Shown: one piece after another, positions 5,107-10,713 of the stretch
Position numbering within the stretch: position 1 is the first letter of the stretch
How the letters are laid out: each line of letters starts with the position of its first letter
Assembly: GCA_021817875.1 (NCBI GenBank)
Contig: JAKAFQ010000103.1
Span: 1-10,713, forward strand
Reading direction: 5' to 3'
Length of the DNA stretch: 10,713 nt
Origin: Pseudomonadota bacterium
GTDB lineage: Bacteria > Pseudomonadota > Gammaproteobacteria > Steroidobacterales > Steroidobacteraceae
Position numbers and translations under genes: made by a program
Notes under the pieces: model-generated
The model's input: the letters and a program-made list of their open reading frames with translations, nothing else
Databases searched by the model: none
What the model was told of the DNA's origin: nothing

Positions 5107-5508
5107 ATGGCCTATATCCTCTGTCTTGAGGCGATTGGCGATGACACCGTCGCGAAGAGTCGTCTCTATGCGGGCATCGCGGAGGATGCTCTTCCAGGCT
5201 ATGGGGCCTACTTACGGATTCCGTCACGCGCCTGGGTAGCGGAGATCACTGGGAGAGATCCCAAATACGGTCTAGCTCGGAGTTTCGTTCACGGGAAGAA
5301 GGACTATTCTCAGTCCAATAGTGTCGGTTCGCGAGGCGTGAAGCTCTGGTACGAACTTTGGCCGGGGAGGGTATACGACGTAAGCCATCCGGTCTGCTGG
5401 AAGCGAACCAGACGGTATTTTTGTAGGGTCGAGGGCAATGGCCTTTGTGAGATGACGAAAGAGGAGGTTTTAGAGTGGCTCGACACGCACTCGGCATCGA
5501 CGTCTTAA
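5107..5508 (+). CDS. Unknown protein co-transcribed with IbrA/IbrB-like genes
   Basis: The product is 133 residues, with no family I can name. It starts at the ATG at 5107, 7 nt after the preceding stop, with only a weak TGAGG ribosome site. The protein looks globular and mixed alpha/beta, with many aromatic residues. Notable segments are YGAYLRIPSRAWVAEITGRD (32-51), GKKDYSQSNSVGSRGVKLWY (63-82) and WKRTRRYFCRVEGNGL (98-113). The last part, MTKEEVLEWLD, reads as a capping helix. The repeated Trp/Tyr and basic residues would suit nucleic-acid or nucleotide binding, but no catalytic motif is evident. Its last 34 nt overlap the start of the IbrA-like gene in another frame, so the genes are tightly linked and probably act together. 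Base composition is lower in GC than the preceding gene and matches the IbrA/IbrB-like genes, suggesting they arrived as one unit. Confidence 0.8.
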   Translation: MAYILCLEAIGDDTVAKSRLYAGIAEDALPGYGAYLRIPSRAWVAEITGRDPKYGLARSFVHGKKDYSQSNSVGSRGVKLWYELWPGRVYDVSHPVCWKRTRRYFCRVEGNGLCEMTKEEVLEWLDTHSASTS

Positions 5509-6686
5509 CAGCCGCGCGAGAGCGCGTCGCCTTTGCGCTTGAGCGATTCGACCGCAACTACGTGAGTTTCTCGGGTGGCAAGGACTCGACCGTGATGCTG
5601 CACCTGGTCGCCGATGAGGCGCGGCGGCAGGGCAAGCGCATTGGTGTACTCTTTGTTGATCTCGAGGGCCAGTACAAGATTACGATTGAACATATCACCA
5701 CCTGCATGGAGCTCTACGCGGACGTGATCGATCCCTACTGGGTGGCACTACCGCTCAACCTCCGCAACGCTGTCAGTCAATTCGAGCCGCAATGGATGTG
5801 CTGGGACCCCGACCGCAGGGCCGACTGGGTGAGAGAGCCGCCCGTCAACGCAATCACTGACGAGGCCTACTTCCCATTTTTCTGGCGCCGGATGGAGTTC
5901 GAGGAATTCGTGCCGGCCTTTGGCGAATGGTACGCGCAGGGGCAGCTTACTGGGTGTTTCGTTGGCATCCGCACGAGCGAGTCACTTAATCGGTGGCGTA
6001 CCATTGCCAGCAGAGAGAAGCAGCCATTTGAGGGGCGGCGGTGGACGACGTGGATGGGCGGTCCGGTCTATAACCTCTATCCAATCTATGACTGGGCAAC
6101 TGAGGATATTTGGACCTATCATGCGCGCTACCCTAATCTGCCATCAAACGGTCTATACGATCTCATGCACCGGGCCGGGCTTTCGATACACCAACAACGC
6201 ATCTGTCAACCCTACGGCGACGATCAGCGCAAGGGACTCTGGCTTTTCCACCTCATCGAGCCGGAAACGTGGGCGCGTGTTGTGGCTCGTGTTAATGGAG
6301 CAAATCAGGGGGCACTCTACGCTCAGGAGAGCGGAGACATCCTCGGCCGCATTAAGATTACCAAGCCGGATGGACACACATGGCAGAGCTTCGCGCACAT
6401 GCTCCTTGAGAGCATGCCTGGCCCCACGGCCGAGCACTACCGCAACAAACTTGCGGTGTTTCTTCATTGGTGGCAGGCGCGCGGGTTTCCAACTGGCATC
6501 CCTGATGAGTCGCCGGCGGCCGCAGAGGCGGCGCGTGATGTTCCGTCATGGCGCCGGATCTGCAAGGCGCTTCTTCGCAATGATTACTGGTGCAAGGGGC
6601 TCTCCTTTTCGCAACACAAGAGTCCGGCCTACGAAAAGTACATGAAGGTCATGAAGAATAGGAGGCGCAAGTGGGGCTTGATTTGA
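5475..6686 (+). CDS. ibrA: IbrA-like PAPS-reductase/DUF3440 protein
   Basis: This 403-residue protein begins at a GTG (5475) with GAGGAGG 7 nt upstream. The N-terminal adenine-nucleotide alpha hydrolase (PAPS reductase) domain has the pyrophosphate loop SGGKDS at 33-38. LFVDLEGQYKIT (59-70) follows, where PAPS reductases have their second strand, then GIRTSESLNRW at 164-174 (the GIR-x-(S/D)ES-x-x-R signature) and YPIYDWATEDIW at 202-213. The DUF3440-type C-terminal half has QRICQPYGDDQRKGLW near 241-256 and ends with a basic helix. This arrangement is that of IbrA, which with IbrB activates prophage-borne immunoglobulin-binding protein (eib) genes in E. coli strain ECOR-9. The next gene encodes an IbrB-type protein, overlapping by 16 nt. 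The fold is shared with DndC of DNA phosphorothioation, so adenylation or sulfur chemistry on a nucleic acid or nucleotide is conceivable but not shown. The chemistry of IbrA itself is not established to my knowledge. Confidence 0.9.
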   Translation: MARHALGIDVLTAARERVAFALERFDRNYVSFSGGKDSTVMLHLVADEARRQGKRIGVLFVDLEGQYKITIEHITTCMELYADVIDPYWVALPLNLRNAVSQFEPQWMCWDPDRRADWVREPPVNAITDEAYFPFFWRRMEFEEFVPAFGEWYAQGQLTGCFVGIRTSESLNRWRTIASREKQPFEGRRWTTWMGGPVYNLYPIYDWATEDIWTYHARYPNLPSNGLYDLMHRAGLSIHQQRICQPYGDDQRKGLWLFHLIEPETWARVVARVNGANQGALYAQESGDILGRIKITKPDGHTWQSFAHMLLESMPGPTAEHYRNKLAVFLHWWQARGFPTGIPDESPAAAEAARDVPSWRRICKALLRNDYWCKGLSFSQHKSPAYEKYMKVMKNRRRKWGLI

Positions 6687-7321
6687 TCGGGAAGACGGTA
6701 GTGGACCGGTGTAAGGAGGCAATTGCTGACCTCTCTGGATGTGATTTCGCCGCACAAATTGCAGCGATCAACGAGATCAAATCTGCGCTCCATGCGGTGA
6801 GTCCCATGCGAGACGAGCCGGTCGATTGTGTTTTGTGGGTTCCGATCGAGCAGGTCGAGGCCAATGACTACAACCCTAACGTCGTGGCGCCCCCGGAGAT
6901 GAAGCTACTTGAGCACTCGATTAGCGAGGACGGATACACTCAGCCTGTTGTCACATGGCGGCGCGATGACAACATTCGCGAGGTTGTGGATGGCTTCCAC
7001 CGCGAACGAATTGCGCGGGAGAGCAAGTCAGTTGTGGCGCGCGTGCGTGGCTATCTTCCGGTGACGACAATAAACGACGGGCGATCTGATCGTTCCGATC
7101 GAATAGCATCGACGATCCGTCATAACCGCGCACGCGGGAAGCACCGGGTGGCCGCCATGAGTGAGATCGTACAAGAGCTCGCAAAGCGCAACTGGAGTGA
7201 CCAAAGGATTGCGAAAGAGTTGGGGATGGAGCCGGACGAGGTATTGCGGTTGAAACAGATTACTGGTTTGGCCGAGTTGTTCTCTAATCGGGAATTCAGC
7301 GAAGCGTGGGAGGTCGAATGA
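6671..7321 (+). CDS. ibrB: IbrB-like ParB/sulfiredoxin-fold DNA-binding protein
   Basis: The product has 216 residues. The GTG start at 6671 has AGGAGG (6660-6665) 5 nt upstream and lies inside the last codons of the IbrA-like gene, so the two are translationally coupled. A helical N-terminal extension of about 50 residues comes first. The ParB/Srx domain follows, running from WVPIEQVEANDYNPN (57-70) to VVDGFHRERIARES (105-118). The DGFHRER segment occupies the place of the phosphate- or nucleotide-binding G-x-x-R box of ParB. A helix-turn-helix is likely at about 163-200 (IVQELAKRNWSDQRIAKELG, then EPDEVLRLKQITG). IbrB from E. coli has the same family and partner. It probably binds DNA and works with the IbrA-like protein. 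It could act as a transcriptional regulator or, as ParB-fold proteins hydrolyse CTP or ATP, as a nucleotide switch (inference). The stop overlaps the start of the next gene (ATGA). Confidence 0.88.
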   Translation: MGLDLIGKTVVDRCKEAIADLSGCDFAAQIAAINEIKSALHAVSPMRDEPVDCVLWVPIEQVEANDYNPNVVAPPEMKLLEHSISEDGYTQPVVTWRRDDNIREVVDGFHRERIARESKSVVARVRGYLPVTTINDGRSDRSDRIASTIRHNRARGKHRVAAMSEIVQELAKRNWSDQRIAKELGMEPDEVLRLKQITGLAELFSNREFSEAWEVE

Positions 7322-7569
7322 GCACCCCCACCAGCATCCGCCTGTCCGCCCGCACCCGCGAGCAGTTGTGTGACCTCGGAGGCCGCACCTCCGAGGTGAT
7401 CGCCCGCGCGGTGGACCTACTCTACCGTGCCGAGACGACCGGAGATCTGTGGACCGGCACCGGCCCGTGGCAGGGCTGGCGCATCACGACGGCCCACTCC
7501 GCCAGCATCTACGGGCAGCCGGTGCTCGTGCGGCCCAATGGATCGGCGCTCGAGCCGGCCGACATCTGA
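7318..7569 (+). CDS. Small ribbon-helix-helix protein, last gene of the Ibr-type operon
   Basis: The gene encodes 83 residues from the ATG at 7318, overlapping the preceding TGA (ATGA) and with GGGAGG (7308-7313) at 4 nt. A longer in-frame start at 7306 lacks that spacing. Residues 3-38 read as a CopG/Arc-type ribbon-helix-helix. The strand TSIRLSARTREQL (5-17) is followed by two helices ending SEVIARAVDLLYRAE (25-39). The remaining 40 residues, with WTGTGPWQGWRITTAHS and IYGQPVLVRPNGSAL, form a separate beta-rich tail that I do not recognise. Proteins of this fold usually bind palindromic operators as dimers and often repress their own operon. The inverted repeat inside the operon's promoter at 4712-4730 is an apt target (inference). 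GC content rises sharply at this gene compared with the IbrB-like gene. Confidence 0.75.
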   Translation: MSTPTSIRLSARTREQLCDLGGRTSEVIARAVDLLYRAETTGDLWTGTGPWQGWRITTAHSASIYGQPVLVRPNGSALEPADI

Positions 7570-7576
7570 CGCAAGT

Positions 7577-7610
7577 GCCCGCCCCCGGTGGGGGATCGCC
7601 GGGGGCGGGC
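7577..7610. terminator. GC-rich hairpin terminator between convergent operons
   Basis: GCCCGCCCCCGG (7577-7588) and CCGGGGGCGGGC (7599-7610) form a perfect 12-bp stem with a 10-nt loop. It lies 8 nt after the stop of the plus-strand operon and about 28 nt beyond the stop of the opposing minus-strand operon. No T-tract follows on either strand, but such long GC stems are common terminators in GC-rich bacteria. Confidence 0.7.
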
Positions 7611-7638
7611 GCCGCGGGAAGGAGGTTGGACCCGCGGC
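7611..7638. repeat. GC hairpin with an SD-like loop, right copy
   Basis: GCCGCGGG (7611-7618) and CCCGCGGC (7631-7638) form a perfect 8-bp stem around AAGGAGGTTGGA. The arms match those at 4634-4660, and both loops contain AAGGAGG on the plus strand. This copy directly follows the terminator hairpin and touches the stop codon of the minus-strand gene ending at 7638. Confidence 0.5.
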
Positions 7639-7883
7639 TACGACGGGTTATCGCTCAGCCAATAGTCCACCGCGGAGGCGCCGATGTAGATGATGACGCC
7701 GGCCGCGGTGCTGGTGAGCCTGTTGAGCTCGGGATCGTGGATGAGGCCGACCTGCGCAGCGAGGTAGGCGCCGATCGCGGACACGAGGATCTTGATCTTG
7801 TCCTTGTTCTTGCGCAGCAGCGTGAGCAGGTTCCACCCGGCCATGCTGCCGGACGGGCTCGGGGTCGGGGGGGTGTCAGGCAT
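7638..7883 (-). CDS. Two-helix holin-like membrane protein
   Basis: The product has 81 residues. The ATG at 7883 has GGAGG about 6 nt upstream on the minus strand; an in-frame start farther upstream (7946) would overlap the previous gene heavily. After a Pro/Ser-rich N-terminus comes LLRKNKDKIKILVSAIGAYL (22-41). Membrane helices are likely at about 29-48 and 57-76 (LTSTAAGVIIYIGASAVDYW), joined by a short polar turn (LIHDPELNR). Small size, two helices, charged ends and position as the last gene of a phage-like late operon fit a holin or a related lysis protein. No named holin family can be assigned by eye. Its start overlaps the stop of the upstream gene by 8 nt. Confidence 0.7.
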   Translation of the reverse strand: MPDTPPTPSPSGSMAGWNLLTLLRKNKDKIKILVSAIGAYLAAQVGLIHDPELNRLTSTAAGVIIYIGASAVDYWLSDNPS

Positions 7884-8154
7884 CGGGAGCCTCCAGGGGT
7901 TGCCGGCACACCAGGCGCGGCGGGGCGGCCGGGTTGAGGGAATCAAACTCGTAGCGCCAGCCCTCGGCGATCGTGTGCGACTGCGCGGCGGCGAACGCCT
8001 GCGCGACCGCCGCGCCGAACGACGCCGCGAACGGCGCCACCACGGCGAGCGTGACCGCGAGCTCGGCGACGGGGACCGCGGCGAGCGCCGGGAAGGCGCG
8101 CTGCAGCAGGCCGGCGATCACCGCCCAGTCGGTACCCTTCGGCGCGGCGCTCAC
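7876..8154 (-). CDS. Small hydrophobic protein of the late operon
   Basis: This 92-residue protein starts at a GTG (8154) that overlaps the lipoprotein's stop as GTGA. The same frame is open farther upstream, but there it only shadows the lipoprotein gene. The first 60 residues are Ala/Val-rich (AVIAGLLQRAFPALAAVPVA, AVTLAVVAPFAASFGAAVAQ) and could form one or two membrane helices. The C-terminal 30 residues are polar and Pro-rich (EGWRYEFDSLNPAAPPR) with a single Cys. I do not recognise a family. Its place between a lipoprotein and a holin-like gene suggests a membrane or lysis accessory role. Confidence 0.65.
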   Translation of the reverse strand: MSAAPKGTDWAVIAGLLQRAFPALAAVPVAELAVTLAVVAPFAASFGAAVAQAFAAAQSHTIAEGWRYEFDSLNPAAPPRLVCRQPLEAPDA

Positions 8155-8567
8155 GGCGACACTCGCGCCGTCGCCGCGGCGACCTGGTTGGGCTCGCCAG
8201 CCGCCATCACCACCCGGTTGATGTCGGTGTAGAGGGCGATGACGTACTGCATCACGGTCGTGTAGTCCTTGGCCTGGCCGGCGAGGTACGCCGCAAGGCC
8301 GTCGCGCGCGGCCTGCTCGGCGGCCGGCAGCGCGGCGTGGTAGGCGTCGATCGCATGCACCACGCTCGGACTCAGGGCCGGCACGCCAGCCTTGAGCGCC
8401 TGCAGGTTGACGTCGACCTGATCCGCGATCGAGAGGTAGTAGGTCACCTGGCAGGTGGCCTTGTCCGGGGCGCTCGCGCACGTCGAGCTGGTGCATCCGG
8501 TGATCGTGGCCGCGGCGAGCGCCAGCAGCGCGGCCGCGATGCAGATGGTGGTGAGTCTGTACCTCAT
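8151..8567 (-). CDS. Putative lipoprotein
   Basis: The product has 138 residues, beginning MRYRLTTICIAAALLALAAA, a typical signal peptide. TITGC follows with the lipid-accepting Cys at position 25, so it is very probably exported and lipid-anchored. Two further cysteines (30 and 39) are close to the anchor. The mature part is mainly helical, with SIADQVDVNLQALKAGVPAL and YHAALPAAEQAARDGLAAYL stretches resembling a small helical bundle. The SD AAAGGA lies 6-7 nt before the ATG. It sits 16 nt after a micro-ORF and upstream of two membrane-protein genes. A role in lysis (spanin-like) or as a superinfection-exclusion lipoprotein is possible, but nothing in the sequence decides this. Confidence 0.8.
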   Translation of the reverse strand: MRYRLTTICIAAALLALAAATITGCTSSTCASAPDKATCQVTYYLSIADQVDVNLQALKAGVPALSPSVVHAIDAYHAALPAAEQAARDGLAAYLAGQAKDYTTVMQYVIALYTDINRVVMAAGEPNQVAAATARVSP

Positions 8568-8583
8568 GGTGGTCCTTTCTGCC

Positions 8584-8658
8584 CTATCGGGGCTTGATCC
8601 CGAGTTGTCGGAGTACTTCGAGCTGCGAGAGCGGTGCCGGACCCGCCTGTCGGTTCAT
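8584..8658 (-). CDS. Micro-ORF of 24 residues in the late operon
   Basis: The minus strand from 8658 reads MNRQAGPAPLSQLEVLRQLG plus IKPR and a TAG. The ATG overlaps the upstream gene's TGA as ATGA, exactly as at other junctions in this operon, and the ORF fills the only gap of the block (8568-8654). A modest ribosome site (GGGAAG) precedes it. It could be a genuine small protein with an amphipathic helix, or merely a leader that couples translation to the lipoprotein. Confidence 0.4.
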   Translation of the reverse strand: MNRQAGPAPLSQLEVLRQLGIKPR

Positions 8659-8951
8659 GCCGGCACCCACTTCCCGTCACGGATGAACCCGTGGTGCCCG
8701 CAGGTGCGGCAGAGCAACGACGGACTGAGCGTCAGCGGGGTCGCGTTCACGACATCCCACAAGGGAGGCGTGCTGTGCCCGCGCCCGCTGAAATGGATCG
8801 CGCCCTGGCACCACTCACCCGCAGCGTTGCGATGCGCTTCGATGAGGCCGCCGGGCGTCTGGCTGTTGCCCTCAGTAAACGTCATGATCCAGACGCCGCA
8901 GCCGATGTCGGTCCACCCATCGGCCGCTGGATCGAATACGTCGCCGCTCAT
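8655..8951 (-). CDS. DUF6527-like small phage protein
   Basis: The gene encodes 98 residues from the ATG at 8951, which overlaps the upstream stop (8948-8950) as ATGA. A longer frame upstream only shadows the Asp-box gene. The product has an N-terminal acidic segment, a central WIMTFTEGN...IEAHRNAAGEWCQGAIHF region with Trp and His residues, and a C-terminal CRTCGHHGFIRDGKWVPA (81-98). The CxxC plus H-x-GFI-x-DGKW ending resembles small phage proteins labelled DUF6527, as far as I recall. The cysteine pair and nearby histidines could bind zinc. Function is unknown. It is translationally coupled on both sides. Confidence 0.7.
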   Translation of the reverse strand: MSGDVFDPAADGWTDIGCGVWIMTFTEGNSQTPGGLIEAHRNAAGEWCQGAIHFSGRGHSTPPLWDVVNATPLTLSPSLLCRTCGHHGFIRDGKWVPA

Positions 8952-10414
8952 GGCGTTCTCGTCAGCGGCGCCGCCGGCCGCTGAATCGCTCCCGGCAACC
9001 AGCGCGGCTCGACGTGCGGCGTCACCGCCACCGCCTTGGCCTGCGCCGCTCCGGGCGACGGGAGCGGCGTGATCACCACCACCTTCGGCGTCTCGACGGC
9101 GGCGACGAACAGGTTGCTCGGCAGCGCCGCGCCCTGCTGGTACCAGACGTAGGGCCGCCAGTCGCCGGCCTTGCTCCAGTCCATCCCGTCGTCGCCGTCC
9201 TGGCTCCAGAACGTCTGGCACACGCCCCACATCGGGTTGAGTGCCTGGCCGCCCGGCCCGACCGCGATGGCGCACTGCGCGATGCCGACCGACCCGACGG
9301 GCGCGGGGATCTCGACCCCCGCCGCGCTCCACGTCCGCCCCTGGTCGGCGCTCTGCCACAGGTGACACGCCATCGTCTGAGGCCAGACCGGATCGGTGGT
9401 GAGCAGCGTCCGCCCGTCGTGCGCGAGTACGAGATTGAGCGGCCCGAAGCCGCCGGCCGCGACCTCGGTCATCTTGACCGGCGCGAACGATGGATCAAAG
9501 TCCAATCCGCCCCACTGCGTGATCCGGTAGCGGCGCAAGAGGTACGGCCAGGAGCCCTGCTTGTACAGCTCCGCGACGTAGGCCATCTGTTGCCCTGCGA
9601 GATCCACGATCCCCAGGAGAGAGTAGTTGACGCCCTTGGCCGCGAAGATCGTTGTACGCGACGGGTACGGCGAGAGCACCGTCGGCACGCCGGGCGTCGT
9701 CGGCAGCGTGATCCGCTCGAGCTGCACGTCGCGGTCGGTGTCGCCGCCAATGGGCCCGACGGGGCGCGACGTGTAGACGCCCCAGCCCCACGCCTCAGCC
9801 GGGTTGGTTTGCGCCGGGATGATGTAGTCGCCTGACTCCCAATCGGTACGGGTCTGGCCCGTGCAGTAGGTCGCATGCGACTGCGGCGTGCCCCCGTTCG
9901 CCGGGAAGTAGACGACCACCTTGCACTCCTGCGGATGGCTGCTCACCTGCCCATACAGCGCCGGGGTGAGCGGCTCGCCGGGTTCGTGGCCCGAGTTGCA
10001 GGAGATCACCGTTGAGCCGTCCGGCTGCCGTTGAATCCACGGCACCTGATACTGGTAGGTCCATGACTGGGGCAGGTACGGAAGCTGCCGGAGCGCGATC
10101 GGAAGCGTCGGCATCGGCGGCGCGGTGGGCGTTGGCGTCGCGGTCGGTGTGGGCGGTGCCGTCGGCGTTGGCGTCGGCGCGGCGGTGCAGGTCCCCGCCG
10201 GCATGATCGTGCCGCCGGGCGAGCACGATGGCCCCATCGGCCCGCGACACGCCGGGTCGGTGCAGTCCCACATCCGCCCGCTCGGCCCGCAGCAGACCAT
10301 CTGCGCGGGCGCGGCCACCGCGATCAGCCACGCGATCACGCCGATCACGATCCACACCGCGACCACGCCGAGGCTCACGAGCAGGCAGCCGAGCCGGGAC
10401 CGATCGTCGCTCAT
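8948..10414 (-). CDS. Membrane-anchored extracellular Asp-box (BNR-type) protein
   Basis: The product has 488 residues from the ATG at 10414, which overlaps the upstream stop (ATGA). The frame is open to 10615, but that part only covers the previous gene. A membrane helix lies at about 10-34 (LVSLGVVAVWIVIGVIAWLI). A Cys-rich stretch (40-76, six or more Cys) follows, then a Thr-Pro linker (79-104, TPTPTAPPTPTATPTPT). The long beta-rich C-terminal domain contains an exact Asp box, SADQGRTW at 355-362 (S-x-D-x-G-x-T-W), and a degenerate one near 404-413 (SQDGDDGMDW). Asp boxes mark sialidase- and BNR-type beta-propellers that bind or cleave glycans. Here only one clean copy is visible, so a full propeller is uncertain. 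The topology suggests a domain held outside the cell on a flexible stalk. In a phage context this could alter the host surface, but enzymatic activity is not supported by visible catalytic residues. Confidence 0.75.
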   Translation of the reverse strand: MSDDRSRLGCLLVSLGVVAVWIVIGVIAWLIAVAAPAQMVCCGPSGRMWDCTDPACRGPMGPSCSPGGTIMPAGTCTAAPTPTPTAPPTPTATPTPTAPPMPTLPIALRQLPYLPQSWTYQYQVPWIQRQPDGSTVISCNSGHEPGEPLTPALYGQVSSHPQECKVVVYFPANGGTPQSHATYCTGQTRTDWESGDYIIPAQTNPAEAWGWGVYTSRPVGPIGGDTDRDVQLERITLPTTPGVPTVLSPYPSRTTIFAAKGVNYSLLGIVDLAGQQMAYVAELYKQGSWPYLLRRYRITQWGGLDFDPSFAPVKMTEVAAGGFGPLNLVLAHDGRTLLTTDPVWPQTMACHLWQSADQGRTWSAAGVEIPAPVGSVGIAQCAIAVGPGGQALNPMWGVCQTFWSQDGDDGMDWSKAGDWRPYVWYQQGAALPSNLFVAAVETPKVVVITPLPSPGAAQAKAVAVTPHVEPRWLPGAIQRPAAPLTRTP

Positions 10415-10608
10415 GCGGCCGCCCGTCGGCGCGTGCGACCGGCTGGCCGCCGCCTGCCCTCGACCGGCTCGAGCCCCGCCGCTCGGCACGCCCGGATCGC
10501 CGCTCGCGTGCTGTCCGAGCACGGGCGGGCGGGCCACCCGCAAAGGTACGTCGCGCCGCTGCCATGCCGTGCATTGCAGTGGGGGCATCGGTCCTCCTCC
10601 TCTTTCAT
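10411..10608 (-). CDS. Small CxxC zinc-ribbon-like protein
   Basis: The gene encodes 65 residues from the ATG at 10608, which overlaps the preceding TGA as ATGA; the SD is GGAG about 8 nt upstream. After an acidic start there is CPHC at 8-11, His at 15 and Cys at 23 and 30. That spacing could bind one zinc ion. The C-terminal third is strongly basic (EGRRRPAGRTRRRAAA). Such short CxxC proteins with Arg-rich tails are frequent in GC-rich phages, and nucleic-acid binding is a fair guess but not shown. Its stop overlaps the start of the Asp-box gene. Confidence 0.7.
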   Translation of the reverse strand: MKEEEDRCPHCNARHGSGATYLCGWPARPCSDSTRAAIRACRAAGLEPVEGRRRPAGRTRRRAAA

Positions 10609-10713
10609 CCGGCACGCTCCATCGTCTCGACCAACTGCCGCGCGCCCTCGAGGTCGAGCCCGTCGGGCACCTGGTAGTGCAGCATCTCGCGCTTGTGGGT
10701 CCACCGGCCGGCC
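10605..10713 (-). CDS. C-terminal fragment of an upstream late-operon gene
   Basis: The minus strand from the window edge reads 35 codons to a TGA at 10605-10607, including WTHKREMLHYQVPDGLDLEG and ARQLVETMERAG. The stop overlaps the next ATG (ATGA), the same coupling seen along the operon, and G/C dominates third positions. The gene begins outside the window and the family cannot be identified from this tail. Confidence 0.65.
   Translation of the reverse strand, partial: AGRWTHKREMLHYQVPDGLDLEGARQLVETMERAG

Noticed and set aside
5920..6645. Long plus-strand frame (241 codons)
   Set aside because: It lies inside the IbrA-like gene in another frame, has Arg/Ser-rich composition and no family motifs; the PAPS-reductase frame is clearly the real one.
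4634..7638. Paired GC hairpins as a CRISPR array or recombination att sites
   Set aside because: Only two copies 3 kb apart, no spacers and no integrase in the window; they are recorded as repeats only.
8155..8496. N-terminal extension of the 92-residue hydrophobic protein
   Set aside because: This part of the frame is a shadow of the lipoprotein gene (Arg-rich, no motifs); the GTGA junction at 8154 gives the better start.
8952..9368. N-terminal extension of the DUF6527-like protein
   Set aside because: It overlaps the Asp-box gene in another frame and is Arg/Gly-rich; the ATGA overlap at 8951 marks the start.
9014..9835. Plus-strand frame of 273 codons opposite the Asp-box gene
   Set aside because: Arg/Asp/His-rich product typical of an antisense shadow in GC-rich DNA; the minus-strand frame has a signal anchor, linker and Asp box.
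10415..10615. Upstream extension of the Asp-box gene
   Set aside because: The extra 67 codons overlap the CxxC gene and read as low-complexity; the ATG at 10414 has an ATGA junction and directly precedes the membrane anchor.

Overview
The window looks like accessory DNA, probably a prophage or defence-type island, from a GC-rich bacterium. Host identity is inferred only weakly. Bacterial sigma70-type promoters and strong Shine-Dalgarno (SD) sites are present, and one surface protein has a Thr-Pro linker of the kind common in Chloroflexota and other GC-rich soil or thermophilic lineages. No tRNA, rRNA or CRISPR array is visible.

Left block (1-4251), moderate GC. An IS1-family transposase N-terminus runs off the left edge on the minus strand. 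Next to it is a two-gene minus-strand operon: an unknown 206-residue protein followed 3 nt later by a fused XRE helix-turn-helix plus ImmA/IrrE metallopeptidase protein. This is the layout of an XRE-COG2856 toxin-antitoxin module. A perfect consensus promoter (TTGACA, 17 bp, TATAAT) drives it. Next, on the plus strand, lies a two-gene operon (2485-3818): a 294-residue soluble protein and a 148-residue four-helix membrane protein. By sequence pattern and architecture they resemble phage lambda RexA and RexB. Two paralogous small basic proteins with GRLGG(K/R)(K/R)GG...ARAAK...KKAAVARW motifs flank this pair.

Middle block (4288-7637). After a doubtful minus-strand ORF comes a five-gene plus-strand operon. 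Its promoter carries a perfect inverted repeat inside the spacer. The genes encode an unknown 114-residue protein, an unknown 133-residue protein, an IbrA-like PAPS-reductase/DUF3440 protein, an IbrB-like ParB/Srx protein and a small ribbon-helix-helix protein. The operon ends at a GC-rich hairpin. Two similar hairpins, each with an AAGGAGG sequence in the loop, sit just outside the operon on either side. GC content drops in the three inner genes compared with the outer two, which suggests a nested insertion.

Right block (7638-10713), very GC-rich, all minus strand. This is a chain of mostly overlapping genes (ATGA or GTGA junctions): the tail of an unknown gene, a CxxC protein, a membrane-anchored Asp-box protein, a DUF6527-like protein, a 24-residue micro-ORF, a lipoprotein, a 92-residue hydrophobic protein and a two-helix holin-like protein. 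The order and style resemble the end of a phage late operon, with lysis or cell-surface functions.

Together, a candidate XRE-ImmA toxin-antitoxin module, a RexAB-like exclusion pair and an IbrAB-type operon lie beside phage-like late genes. That is the composition expected of a prophage cargo or defence region. The most interesting candidates are the RexAB-like operon and the untypical five-gene Ibr operon.
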